A stretch of DNA of 64,000 bases from Cadophora sp. MPI-SDFR-AT-0126 (GCA_020747065.1 JAGMVK010000004.1:1736001-1800000), one strand, 5' to 3'. Numbered from the stretch's first letter, positions 46,076-59,064 are shown. The notes: generated by a model not told the origin, from the letters alone. Made by a program: numbers and translations.

Positions 46076-49000
46076 AATACTTACTCTTCTCTTTATTATT
46101 AATTAATAAAAGAGCTTAAAGTAATAAAAGAGTCTTAAAAAATCTAAATAAGAGTTTTATTAAGTTAAGCTAGAGCTTATTTATATTACTTATACTTTTT
46201 ATTAAAAAACTTAATAGAGGCTTACGATTCTATATTAATTATTATAAGTTAAATATCTTTATATAAAAAGATAATTATCTAATCCCTTAAATTAATAAGC
46301 TCCTTATTAGAGTATTAAATATAAAGATATTTATAAAATTAGATATTTAAGCTACTTTTAGTTATATCTATATAGATTTAGCCTTTAAGAAGTATATTAT
46401 ATTTTAAACTAGATATAGATTATATAAGTATAAGATATTACTATTTAGCTTTTATAATAGACCTAGTATATACTAACTTTATATAAATAATATACTTCTT
46501 AATTATCTAAATAACTTCTATATAACTTACTTAGATAATATTCTAATCTGCTCTAAATCTATAGAAGAATACTAAGCTTATATAGAATCTATACTAAAGT
46601 GTTTAATAGAAGCCGGATTATAAGCTAATATTAAGAAATATAAATTCTATATTACTTATACTAAGTACTTAAGCTATATAGTAATTACTAAGAGTATTAA
46701 GGCAGATCTAAAGAAAGTTGAACTATTATATAATTAGAAGTACCTTAAGACTATAATAGCTATTAAGTTATACTTAAGTTTCTATAGTTTTTACTAATAA
46801 TTTATATATAACTTCGGGCTTATTACTAAACCTCTATCTGCGCTTACTTAGCTTATAGTAGCTTAGAATTAGATAGAAGAGTATTATATTACATTTAAAG
46901 AGCTCTAAAAGTAATTACTATTAATTTAATAGATTTATTATTTCTAGTTAGAATTACTTATTAAACTAAAAATAAATACTTCTAATAAAGTAATTACTAG
47001 AGTAATATTATAATAGTATAATAATAAATAATAGTACTTACTTAGTTTCTATTTATATATATATAATAGTTATAAACTAAATTAAGAAATCTATAATAAA
47101 GGATTATATACTATTATAAAAGGCTTTTATAAGTAGTACTTAAAATTAATATCTCTTTAGAATAGAATTAAAGTATATTTAGATTACTACTTCTTAAAGT
47201 ACTTTATAATTACTAAAGTACTTATAGCTAAGTAAGCTTATTAGATAGAATTTCTCTTTAACTTTAACTTTTAAATTATATATACTTTTAGTAAAGATAA
47301 TTAAAGAGCTAATATCTTAAGCTATTAAGAGTAAGATTTAGAAGTATAGAAATAAGTTTAGAAAGATAATCGGAACTGAACTTTACTAGCACTAAGAAGA
47401 CTTAATCTTCGTATTAATTCTGAGTTAGTAGAATAATTTATTTTCTTTATAATTATAATATCTCTTTTACTACTAATTACTACTAAGATAAAAGCTTCTT
47501 TAAATACTCCTCTAGATTCTTTTAATCTTATTAAAAAGCTTTATTAAGATAATTATATTACTTTTACTAATATATAAAAATCCTTACTTAAAGACTACTT
47601 AATTAAAGATAAACTTCTACTCTTTAAAGATTAACTCTATATATAATATAATACTCTCCTTTATACTAAGTTAATTAAAGAAGTATATAACTAATTATTT
47701 ATTACTTATCTTAATAAGTTAAAGATATATTAACTCTTAGTTCTAAAATACTACTAAGTTAGAATAAGTTTAGACTATAATTAGTATATAAGAAATTACT
47801 AAGCTTATTAATTCTTATACTCTAAGTACTTAAAATAGTAAGATCTTCTCTACTTATTACTAATTCTAAGTTATTCTATATAGTATTTATATATAAATTA
47901 TAAAGATTTCCTAAAGAATAAGTATAGCTATAATAAAATCCTAATATTTATTAATCGCTTAAAAAAGGATTCTATAATAATTCTCTACTACTAAGATATT
48001 AATATATATAGTACTACTAAACTCTTTATCTAATAGATCTACTAATTCAGATATACTCTAAAGTTAATTATATTAAATAGAAAGCTATAGTTTATCTTAT
48101 TATTTTAGAAAGAGTTCTACTGAATTATTAGCGTTAAAATTAAGCTCTCTATAGTATATTATAAGAAGACTAATAGCTAGATAGAGATTATAAATAAATA
48201 TATTAACTAAAAATTACACTTATTTATTAACTTCTATTAGAATAATTAGAGTAAACTAATTCTATTAATAGATTAAACTTAAATAACTTTTCCTTATATC
48301 TCTATTAGTATAACTCTATACTAGCTTAAATTTGAATTAGATTTAAGGAATAATTAGGATTAGAACTCTTTTAAAGCTACTACTTCTTTAGAAATACTTA
48401 ATTATTATAATATTAAAGTAATAGTAGAATATATAAAAGAGGTGTAGGAGTTAGCTAAATTAAATATATAAGCTATATAAGATCGTATAGCTAATGCTAT
48501 AAACTAGTACTATAGACCTATTAATTTCTAAGTAAGTAATAAAATATACTTATCTACTAAAAACCTTAAAAGTTACTAATTAAACTATAAACTTAGTAAT
48601 TAATAGAAAGAGCTATTTAAAATCCTATATCAAGTAAAGAATTCTTACTAGCTCTAGTTACTTATAAGATTAAATATTTATAATATATTTACTCCTAAGC
48701 TATTATTCCAGGACTTAAATAATCTCTTACTTAATTAGGAATAGTTTTAAAACTCTCTTAAAATAATTAAAGATTAAAAAAAATAGGAAGTATAAGAAGT
48801 TCTTATATTATAATTATATTATAATACCTTAAAGTATTAAGTTAGTTAAATAAGCTACGATTCTAATATTATATAGTATAATATAACTAACTTAATAAAG
48901 TCGCTTTATAAGTTAAAAGATTTTTATTAAGTTAACTCTTCTATTCTAAGACTACCTTAAAACTTACTTAAATAATTAGTTATATAGGAAAATAAAGAAA

Positions 49001-50762
49001 ATAATTATAATTACTTAAAAAATAATAGATTAATTAGTAAGATAATAAAATAAGGTTTAATTTAGATTATCTAAATACTCTTTAATTTAAAGTACTAATA
49101 CTATAGTCTTATAACTATACTTTAGCTAGAATATCTTATTAGTTTCGCTATAAGAGAGCTACTTCTATATAAGAAGTCTAACTAAAAGTATAGCTATAAA
49201 GAACTAATAATAAAGTTAATCTAAAATAAAGCTTATTTTCCTTTTACTCTAAATTACTTAGAATATTCTTATCTTCTTTTATACTACTTAAGTATCTCTT
49301 TATATAGAATCTATCTAGTAGCTTACTAGAGTCCTTCTCTCTTCTCTTATACTTTAAAGCGCTATAAATCTTCTTAGTTACTTTAGTAGCGCTAGTAGTA
49401 ATCTTCTTTTAGATTTAACTTAAGGTTAAAACTATACTTTAAATATATATTAATCGAAGATTATTTAAACTTTACTTAAGTGAAAATAAGTATATTTAGA
49501 ACTAGATCTTTATCTTAAATTAAAATAATTATAAATAAAACTTATAATAGAAGAAAAAGATAAAAGAAAAAGAAGTAATTTATAGCTTATTATATAACTG
49601 GATTTATAATAGCTTAATAAAAAGTATAGGTTTCCTTTAATAACTCTAATTATAACTTACTTTATATCTTAGAGGTATTAGTAATAATAATATATAATCT
49701 AGTATTAATTTTTTAAGTAGTAGAAATAATACTCTTATTATCTTTAGTAGTAATAGTAAGAGAGAGCTTATAATATTCCTTAATTATATAATATAGAATC
49801 TAATATAGAAATTAGTATTTTAGCTTATTCAGATTATAATTAGACTATATTTATAATAATCTAGATTTAGAAAAAAAGAGTAGGAAGTAAGTACTTATAA
49901 GATTATATTTTTCTACTTATTTCTTATAGTATATATACTTCTTACTTCTAGCGCTATTAAACTTATAAATATAATCTAGTTCTATAGTAAGTAAGTAGAT
50001 ATATTAGATATAATACTTATAGTAAGCGAACTTAAGAGCGTTAATAAGAGTTAAAGTAAGTATTATTTATATTAATATACTAAATTAACTCTAAATTACT
50101 ATTAAACTACTAGGAATTTAGAACTTAACTTACTCTTAAATTACTTATTTTATTTAATATAAACTATTAAAATATATTAGTAATATATATAGATTAAATA
50201 AATCTCTATATATAAGATTTACTTATAAAGCTTACAGTTATAGTTATTTAAAGAAGAAAGTTAGAATTCTGAAGATCTACGCTATTAAGTACTATAATAT
50301 ATATAATAATAAGTAATTATAGTCTTACTAAGCTTAGTTCAGATACCTTTTAGATAGCTTTATAGTTAGGTTATTACCTTACTTACTACTATTATTATTA
50401 TTAATTAATACTACCGAATTAATACTTCTCTTAAAATCTCCTTATTAAAGCTATATATCTCTACTATTTTATATAATAATAATTCTATATAGAAATATAA
50501 TTTAAAGCTTAGGGATAAGCTCTCTTATAAGAAGGGAGTAATATAATATTAAAGTAACAGAAGTACTAGAAATAGAAGTACTTAGGTTTAGCTAGAATAT
50601 TACTAAGCGAAAGCCGGACTAGATTTATATATATATAAGACTACTCCCTTTCTAAGGGTTCCTTACCTTCTTATTTCCTTTATACTAGACTTATAATATT
50701 ACTATTTACCTACCCTCTTACTCCTATACTTAATACTGCACTTAGTAATATTACGTCGTTAC
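46076..50762 (+). mobile_element. Ty3/gypsy chromovirus remnant D (RT to chromodomain, 3' end)
   Basis: Starts inside the reverse transcriptase N-terminus with FIKKLNRGLRFYINYYKLN, then YITYLDNILICSKS at about 46.53 kb and the LSFYSFYQQFIYNFGLI connection. RNase H lies at about 46.9-47.35 kb and integrase at 47.6-48.65 kb (ILIFINRLKKDSIII; KIYLSTKNLKS). A chromodomain at about 48.74-48.97 kb follows (YYNTLKYQVSWISYD; LYKLKDFYQ). The purine tract AAGAAGGGAGTAA at about 50,523-50,535 could be a polypurine tract with a 3' LTR from about 50,536 to TTACGTCGTTACA at 50,762. The 1.5 kb between chromodomain and that LTR is unexplained. Confidence 0.7.
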
Positions 50763-53600
50763 AAAGATTAAGCTTTTTATAAAACTAAATATTTATTAAG
50801 TATTTTATTATATTTAAATAAATTTATATAGTAAAAAGCTTACTACTTTTTAAATATATTATAGCTTTTATAAGTATAAGATACTATCTTTTAGTTTAAT
50901 AAATATATTTATTACTTTCTAGTAATATATAAATAATACGCTTTTTAATTACTTAAACGATTTTTATACAACTTACTTAAATAATATTTTTATTTACTCT
51001 AATATTATATAAAAATATTAAGAATATATTTAGAAAGTATTATATTAATTTAGTAATATAAGATTTTAAGTTAATCTTAAGAAGTATAAATTCAAAGTTA
51101 TAAGTATTAAGTACCTTAGCTTTATTATTAATACTAAAGAAATCTTTCTGAACTTAGATAAGATATTTATAGTTTAGTATTAAAAAGAGCTTACTATTAT
51201 TAAGGAAGTATAATTATTTTTTAGATTTAATAACTTCTACTAATACTTTATCTTTATCTATAATTACTTAGCTTATTCTTTAAAATACTTTATTCTTAAG
51301 AATTATATATAGAATTAGAATAATACTTACTAAGCTATATTTTAATAATTTAAGGATAAGCTTACTAAGAGTATTAAAATAGTATACTTTTATTCTAAAT
51401 ACCTTATAAAAGCTAAGACTAATATATTAAATAATATAATAGCTAGAGTCTTATTTTAATTATAATTAAATAAGCTATAGTAATTTATAATATTCTTTTT
51501 TAAGATAATAGTACTTATAGAATATAATTATAAGATTTATAATAAAGAAATACTTACTATTATCTAATACTTTTAAGTCTAAAAAATCTACTTAATTAGT
51601 ACTATAAAGTTTTTAGTTTACTCGGATTATAAGGTATTAAAATACTTTATAATTATTAAAAAGTTAATTGCTTAATAGATCTAATAAATAAAGTTTCTAT
51701 TAGAATTTAACTTTTAATTAGCTTATTAATTAGAAAAGAATAATATAGTAGTAAATATTCTTAATTAATAAGAATATTAAGTTAAGAATAAAAATAAAAA
51801 TAAGGAGATAAACTAATATTAGACTTTTCTCTTTAAAGAATAAGTAAACCCTTATATTTTAGAAGAAAGTCTAAGCTGCCTTAAGTTAAATAATATACTC
51901 TTATTTATAAAAGAATATATTCTAACTAATAAAATAATTATAAACTAAGCCTAGATTATACTTATTATAATAAATAATACTCTAATTTAGGCTAATAAAG
52001 ACTTTTAATAAACTATATCTTAAAAGCTAATTAGTATATAACTTCTTTAAAATTTCTATAAGCTTAAACTATATTTAATACTCTTAGATAATTTCAATTA
52101 GATAATAAATTACTACTTTTCTAAAAAAAAAAAAAAAACTAGTAGTACTTATAATAAATAACTTATTTACGAAACTTATATAAAAAGCTTATAATATAAT
52201 ATAGATTACTTACTTAAGTAATAAGAAAATATATAACTTTTTTACAAATTATTATTACTAGGCTACCTTATAAGTATTAAATATTATACTATATTCGTAA
52301 TTACTATTTTTATTAATAGAATTATATTTCTTAAAATAAGATACTAGAATTATTATATTTCTTACTTATACTTACTAAAGCTTAAAAAGATTATATTATA
52401 GATTTTAAAAACTTTAATATAAGAAAGTAAGACTATAAAAAGATCTAGACTATAATAGATTACTTTATAAAAGAAACTATTAGTATTTCTTATAGAAAAG
52501 ATATAAACTTAAAAGACCTAGCTTATATATTCTTTACTTACTTTATTTAGTACTATAGTTTTTTTAATTTAATCGTCTTAGATAAAGAACTATAATTCGT
52601 AAATAATTTCTAGAAAAATATTTATAAAGTTACTTAAGTAAAGATTAAATTATTTGTAGCTTATTATATCTCTATTAATAGATAAACTAAGATTATAAAC
52701 TAATATATTAATTAGTAGTTATAATTCTTTATTAATTATAATTAAAATAATTAAAAAAATCTTATATCTTTAATAAACTACGCTTAGTTAGTTCTACTTT
52801 ACTTATTTACTGATTTTTTATTCTATAAGCTAACTTATATATATCTCTTATAGATCACCTTTAATTAATAAGTAAAAGGATATAAATCTACTAAGTCTTA
52901 ACTAAATATATTAAAGACTTATAACTTAATAAAAAAGATTAAAGTAAGAATATAATTTATAAATAATAATATAAATAAGTTATAAGAAAAAATAGCTACT
53001 AACTTTAATTACTATTACTATAAAATAGACTTTAATATTAAAAATTTCATATAAATTACTACTAAAAACTAGAAAACTATAAGACTAAATAAAAAGCTAA
53101 ATATAAAGAATACTAAACTATATAAAATCTTAATTAAAAAAGATTACTTATTTAAATTAAACCTCTTGAATTACTTAACTTTAAAATACCTTATCTTCTA
53201 TACTAGTAAACTAAGAAAAATAGCTATAAACACCTTACTTAAATAAGGTAATAACCTATTATCTCCTCTTATTATTCTCTTTAATAAGAATAAAAAGTAT
53301 TATATCTAAGAAATCCTAAACTATTACTAATATTATAATTACTTATAATACTATATAATCTAATATAATTATAATAATCTAAATAATAAATAATACTTAA
53401 TATATAACTTTAAATATACTCTTAATAAGCTTAAGTAATATTACTACTAATATAAGAATAAGCTTAGATTATTAAAGATACTACTTAAGTAATTAAAAGT
53501 ATTCTATTATAAAGAAAATAATTATAAGTAACTAAATAGTAATAGTAAGGAAATAATAGCTAGATTAAGAGCTGCTTTCTTCTAAGAAAGAGAAGGCAGG
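50763..53600 (+). mobile_element. Ty3/gypsy chromovirus remnant C (RT to chromodomain)
   Basis: Begins in the middle of a reverse transcriptase directly after the LTR-like end at 50,762, so element D may have inserted into C. RNase H is readable near 51.48-51.8 kb (YNKEILTII; VYSDYKVLKYFIIIKKL), integrase from about 51.9 to 53.2 kb, and a chromodomain at 53.29-53.48 kb (EILNYYQYYNYL; NKQYLIYNFKYTLNKLK). The chromodomain places it among chromoviruses, whose integrases are guided to heterochromatin. The 5' half is not adjacent and was not located. Confidence 0.68.
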
Positions 53601-54971
53601 TAATATTATAAATTGTAATAATAATTAAGTTATATATTATATAATATATATTATATCTTATAAATTATAAGAGAAATTATAGAATAAGGCCTTAAGCTTA
53701 ATTAGGACTAGTCCTATTAAGTGCCTATATTTACTTAAATATTAAGTAATATTCTACTTCTTCTTTTCTTTTCTTCTTAATTTAGAATTCTGAAATATAT
53801 AATATTATTCTAACTAACTCTACTATACCGATAAGAGCTTCGTAATATTAATCTAAGTCTTTGTAAGCTTTTTTTTCTATAAAAGCTAAGTACTCTTATA
53901 GTAAAATATAGTTTATAATAAGAATTAAGTTCTTATTTTCTTAAGTAATTTATTATATAACTACTTAGATATACTAGTAAGTAACGAATTCTAGTAACTT
54001 AGAAATACTAAAAACCTTAAATAATATATTTATTTCCTATTCTATTTTTTTTTATCAGCTTTAGAAAGTACTTTTTTATTTTTATTAATATACTACTAGT
54101 AAAAAAAGATATCAGGAATAAGAGAATTATATATTTCAATACTTTATTAGAGCTAATTCTTTATCTATTATGATAGAAACTAGCTTTATAATAGTATTCT
54201 TAAGTATTAAAAACTAGAATTAAATAATAGCCTAAATATAATTCTTTTAAATCTTTTTTAATAAAAAAGCTAATCCTAGTTAAACTATTATATTATTTCC
54301 TATTATATTATATATATTTAGTAATAATAGATTAAATTAATTCGTTTTATATATATAATTAAAAAAAATATTAGAATACTATTTTTAAAACTTAAAAAAT
54401 ATAAGATAAATAAAGAAAAGATAGTTTAAGAAAAATACTAAGAATAGAAATTATTAGTTTATAATTCTTATAAGATTTATAAGTAAATAGATAAGTAATT
54501 ATTATTAGAATAAGTTATTATTTACTAAGTTAATAGAAATTTAGTATATATCGATTTAGTAATTTATATATAACGATTTAGCTATAATCTTAATTAAGTA
54601 TAATATTAATAGTATAATCTAAAGATTTTTTATATATATTTTTTTTATTAAGTATAAAAGTAATTAGTACTAGCTTACTAATGCAAACTATTTTAAGCTT
54701 TTTAAAAATAACTTAAACTTAACTAATTTAATAAAACTTCTTATTCTTATAAGTTAGTTCTATAAGTAGCTTAGTAATTTTCAAATAATTCTTACTAAAT
54801 TATTTATGAAAATTAATAAACTTAAAAAAAGAATTCTAATTTCTTAATACTTAATAGTCTATTTTACTTAATAATTAATTCTAGAATAGTAATTATAGCT
54901 AAAAAAAACTTATATACTAATTATATTTTTCTAATTTAAGAAGTATATATATAATAATTAATAGTAATTAA

Positions 54972-54973
<2 letters not shown>

Positions 54974-55022
<49 letters not shown>
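54974..55022. repeat. (TTA)n microsatellite
   Basis: About sixteen perfect TTA units just inside the right edge of the AT-rich block. It is a simple repeat and a natural polymorphic marker for that boundary. Confidence 0.97.
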
Positions 55023-55024
<2 letters not shown>

Positions 55025-55086
55025 ACTTATAGTCGTAGTAATAGTAAGATAGAATAATATAACTCGCGATTATTAGTATTATTTAA

Positions 55087-55293
55087 TTATCGCTTCACGT
55101 CTGTCGCAGTCCTTGAAATGTATAGAACACCGTGACGGGCTCCGATGGGTAAAGGTTTACCGTCGAGTCGTGGGTGCTCAAATTGGTACATATAAGAAAA
55201 GATATCAAGCCTTTGAATTTCTTCGATATGAATGGGCAGCGAATGACTTAGGATGGATCTGCCATCACCGGTACCTGTTCGGAGTAGCACCAA
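55087..55293 (-). other. Possible truncated coding fragment at the block edge
   Basis: An open frame of 68 codons on the minus strand reads like ordinary protein (SLPIHIEEIQRLDIFSYMYQF, then PLPIGARHGVLYISRTA) and ends seven bases inside the change to AT-rich sequence. It begins with a non-ATG codon, so it would have to be the last exon of a longer gene. I found no upstream exon or family. An overlapping plus-strand frame (55113-55361) is equally anonymous. It could be the 3' remnant of a gene cut by the transposon block. Confidence 0.2.
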
Positions 55294-55299
55294 ATGTCG

Positions 55300-55874
55300 A
55301 GCTGTACTTCATCTATATGGGCAGATTGGTTCACAAAGAAACCGGACATCGAATAAATTAACGCACCAGGTCATCAACAACATCCGAAGTATTGAATTCT
55401 CGCTAGAAAGGGAGCGTTTCTTGCCAAAGGGGTTGAGGTGGACACATCTTCGAAGTCAATCCCAACCAGCGTCCGTTGATGGTAAATCCTACAAGTCAAG
55501 AATCGAAAGGCGACGATAGCAGATACCCAAGTGGAGAAGACATTAGTAACGCCATCTGGAGGGCACTCATTTTTAGATCGATGCCATGCCGATGGGCCCC
55601 ATGCATCCTCGGAGTGAGGAAATATTTTTTACCCACATGTCGTGTACCTTCCTGAGAAGCTCGCACTTGAGCAGGTCCGCTGGTTTACAGTGTGCAAGCC
55701 AGACTAGTGATCAGTCACGGAAAGTACAGGTTGCGTAGGACTGCATCTACTAGAAACGGTTGAGGACAAGGTTTCTGATGGAGAGGATGAGATCTCCAGG
55801 AAAGGTTCCTGCATAGTTCAGAAGAGTATTGTTAAGATCTGTTAAGTATTCAACCCATTCAAATGTGGACCCGA
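55300..55874. other. Intergenic region, no supported gene
   Basis: About 575 bp of normal composition between the edge of the AT-rich block and the 3' end of the Zn2Cys6 factor. No feature recognised. Confidence 0.45.
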
Positions 55875-57223
55875 CTAATCCCACCTATCTGCAAATACTC
55901 CTCCCGGAAGGAATGCTTGTACCTCATCTGACTCTCTGCAACGCAGCTGCAAATACAAGCGTATAGCAGGGCATTCTACCCTGGCCCTGAGCTCGATCCA
56001 CCATATGCTACGACTCGCTTTGCGATACCACATATATAGTAACAGCAGTGCCACAGGGTCCTTGTCCTGCAGCAAGTCTTTGAAATGGCCATGAATGGCA
56101 CGCATAAAGAATTGGACTTGAGCAGTTGTAACCTCATTATCAGGGAGGCACAAGCTGTGAGATAATGCGTGCGTCGCTTGGAAATACGGATTGCTTTCCA
56201 CCGTGGAAGATTCCTCCAGACAGCACAAGCCAGCCAGTTCCGCCGGAATATTATCTATGCCGGCCTCTGGAAACGGTGACTGCATAAGCATGTAAGTGTC
56301 CGACAGCATATGAAAAAGGCTGTCGGGTCGTAGTGGGTTCAGAATATGCCACAATGACATCTTACCCTCACTCATACGTAGCCAATCTAGATCGGAACCC
56401 CCAGAGCTCTTCAATGGCCACGATTCTTCAGGCCTACGTGCTTCTGGCGAAGTAAAACTCAAGATAGCAAGAGCAGCTGCGGTGCCCCATATCGGATCCT
56501 TGTCTCTTGCTTCAATGGGCTGCGTCATTCGTTTTTTGAGAAGGATTGTGCTTTGAGACCAGTGATAACACTCCTCCAGATTGCTGTGACTACCCGAAGA
56601 GCTGTTCAAATGGCGGTCATACGCAAGTGCCACCGCTAGAGAGCCGTGCATCAGGAACGGATACTTGAACAAGACGTTCGTTAGCCGAATTCATTAAATG
56701 ACAAATCTGACCTCTCCCAGGCACAGAACCGAAGCAGGTCCACAGACGTACAGAGAAGGCCAATTCCAAGAGCTTGCGATTAATGTGCATCATACGAGGA
56801 TCATTGGAGTTCACGAGACTCCGCCCAAGGTACCGGTCTATCAAGTCCTGGCGCTTTGCGTCCAGGTGACACGATGATGATGCGTCGGATGCCCAGATTT
56901 CATCCGTGATATGTCGGTAGATCTTTGTATTGCTGCGAACTACTAGTGGCCCTGATCTATCAGCTGTAAGAGGCTGCAGGTCCGAAGTATGAGGCATAAA
57001 ATTGCACAACACTCCGAACGAGATGCAAATTCTACATTGCGGTTTCGCTTCATCGCACTAAGTGGCCAAGAAATCCATCAGTCGAATGCTTGACTGAAGC
57101 GGTCCGCAACAACAGGGAGCGGCGTACCTTGACCTTCCGGAGTTTGCAATTCCGGCAACCGAACCTTGACCTACGCAAAGGCTGACGGCCGCCCTGAGGC
57201 CTGCTTGGACTCATTGAACCCAT
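55875..57223 (-). CDS. Zn2Cys6 transcription factor
   Basis: Fungal binuclear zinc cluster regulator. Three exons: 57223-57128, 57057-56752 and 56663-55875 (introns 70 and 88 nt), 396 aa from the ATG giving MGSMSPSRPQ. The zinc cluster starts FGCRNCKLRKVK and continues CDEAKPQCRIC over the first splice, with Cys spacing C-X2-C-X6-C-X6-C-X2-C-X6-C. The rest is a compact fungal-specific domain: YPFLMHGSLAVALAYDRHLN, then a repeat of helices to the stop. Its size and layout resemble the short Upc2/ARCA-like regulators. An upstream in-frame ATG at 57532 would add 103 residues and is less likely. It is divergent from the reductase gene at 57,805, its probable target. Confidence 0.87.
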
Positions 57224-57804
57224 GAAGGAATGAATGATTGCCCAAGATATCCCTTTGTAGCTCGGCTTACTTCTTGTGTGAGACTGCTGCTGCGAAGGGC
57301 GAGGGTTCTTACGACAAGTACCATGAATAGGAGGTGGAGACAACTGGTTCCACGCTAGCTTACGTTCGGATAGAATGGCCTCTGATTGGCTATGAACTGA
57401 GGATTTGCCCACCCTGGCTCGATCGATAGCCGAGATCAACATCGAAAGCTCAAATTGTCTTTGGCTGACGAGAAAGTTCAGTTCCAGTCTCCATCTCGTA
57501 TGTCCACATCCATACACAAGTATCTCGTTCATATGAGATTGACAGCTTTCTTCTAGACCTGTCTAAACCTCCTCCTAAATCCCCCGGAGTCGGAATTACC
57601 TAGCTCTGTATCGGCTACAGCAGTGTCTGATTGGCTTCGTCTCCTTCCCTGACCCTATCACACGGGAGAGTCTCCAAGCAAGAGATCCACAGATTTCCCA
57701 GAAGAACATAAAGATGGAGGGATGTTCAAAATGGAGAGCCATCAACCCTTCACCTCAACACTCGCTTTCCGGTATCTCGGAATTTACGATTGCGTCCTAA
57801 GAGA
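57224..57804. promoter_or_regulatory. Divergent promoter of the Zn2Cys6 / reductase pair
   Basis: A 581-bp shared upstream region. It contains two ATTGG (reverse CCAAT) boxes at 57385 and 57630, and two close pairs of CGG triplets that could bind a zinc-cluster factor: CGG-N3-CGG at 57585-57593 and CGG-N5-CGG at 57770-57780. These are motif sightings only. CGG triplets are frequent by chance, so the regulatory reading is inference. Confidence 0.4.
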
Positions 57805-59064
57805 ATGGCAAATCACCTCGCAGCCGTTTCCTCAGCCAAAGGCCAACGCTTCGAGGTAAAATCCCGTCCAACCCCGACACCGGGTCCAGATGAGATACTT
57901 ATTGCTGTCAAATCTGTCGCCCTGAATCCGGCAGATATTCATATGCGTGATCATGGCTTGTTCATACTCAACTACCCCACCGTGACCGGCTTCGACATGT
58001 CGGGATTGGTCCTCGAGATTGGCTCAAATGTACCCAGTGGATCCGCAGAAGAACCCTATTTTCGACCGAGTGTTACCCGCGTCGCTGCTTATGCCGCATC
58101 TTTTGTAAGTACAGATCTCCAGCGGTCTTTACTACATGCCCGAAGGGTCTAGAGCTGGAAAGACATTCGGATTTTGTGCTAACTAGAGCTAATCCTTAAA
58201 TAGTGGAAATTCTGTAACCCAGACTACGGAGCATTTCAGGAGCGGTGTCTCGTCCCTTGGCAGCATGCCGTGCCCATTCCCGATGAAATGTCTTGGAATG
58301 AAGCCGCAACTTTACCTGTCTCCGTCGAGGTCCCACTCAATGCTTGGGATGTCATGAAAATTCCACGAACAGAAGGAGCCACTGTTCGTGGTTCCAACTT
58401 GCCTGCACTTATCGAGCCCGGAAACACTGGCGTGACGAGCGGGCAGATTCAGGAGAAGACAGAAGCTCTTTTGGTTTGGGGTGCTTCCTCCAGTGTCGGC
58501 AGCATGGGCGTACAAAGTGCACGGCTGTTGAGGGAAAACCCTCAATACTCTTTTTCTGCCGTCTATGCTACTGCCAGCTCAGCAAATAAGAACTATGTGA
58601 CTTCCCTCGGTGCAGACCGAGTGTTCGACTATAAAGACCCGAAAATTGTGGATGTAATCGTGTCAATGGCAAAGGAAGATGGCTTGGTTATCCGATATTG
58701 CTTTTTGGCAACCGGGTCATTGGAGCCTTGCCAGGCTGTGCTCAAGAATTTTCTTGGAGAAATTTCAGGGGCCGAGGAGGTAAAGATGGCAAAGATTGCT
58801 TCAGCACCGGTAGTACCTTGGGATGCGGAGGTTGTGGATGGGATCGACACTATCTTTGTGGTGCCCCCGTCGATGGAAGGTGAGCGACTGGAGCACTTTG
58901 AATACGTTGGCAAGTGGATAAGAATGAATCTATCCAAGAGAAGCATCCGTCCTAGTCCAAAGCCCAGAGTGGTGGGAAAGGGGCTCGGATGTATTAACGA
59001 TGGATTGGACATGTTGCGAGTTGGAGTGAGCTGCGCAAAGCTGGTGGTCCAGGTCGGAGAGTAA
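57805..59064 (+). CDS. Medium-chain dehydrogenase/reductase, zinc-independent enoyl reductase-like
   Basis: Predicted NADPH-dependent quinone oxidoreductase or trans-acting enoyl reductase of the MDR superfamily. Two exons, 57805-58104 and 58204-59064, 386 aa; the 99-nt intron has a GTAAGT donor. The catalytic domain shows PGPDEILIAVKSVALNPADI and YPTVTGFDMSGLVLEIG. After the splice come FQERCLVPWQHAVPIPDEMSWNEAATLPVS and the Rossmann motif VWGASSSVGSMGVQ, with YKDPKIVDVI downstream. Zinc-binding Cys/Glu of classical alcohol dehydrogenases are absent. The type is common beside polyketide genes, but no synthase is in this window. The start ATG (MANHLAAV) was preferred over an upstream TTG. Confidence 0.87.

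Larger units (their letters stand above)
31620..55080. repeat. AT-rich, RIP-like retrotransposon block
   Basis: About 23.5 kb with very low GC and no open frame long enough to list. CA and TG dinucleotides are almost absent while TA is everywhere, and stops in the readable frames sit where Gln, Trp or Arg codons are expected. This is the pattern left by repeat-induced point mutation. Both edges are abrupt. The content is at least four Ty3/gypsy remnants, LTRs and a MITE, described individually. Stretches inside it not given their own entry (about 31,910-33,000 outside the MITE, 33,930-34,540 and 53,600-55,080) are AT-rich sequence in which I could not place a domain. Confidence 0.93.

Noticed and set aside
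54974..55022. TTA run as a centromere or telomere signal
   Set aside because: It is a simple microsatellite. No telomere repeat (TTAGGG) arrays are present anywhere in the window.
31620..55080. Possible CRISPR-like or tandem satellite arrays in the AT-rich block
   Set aside because: No regular repeat-spacer pattern. The repetitive look comes from AT bias and gypsy remnants.
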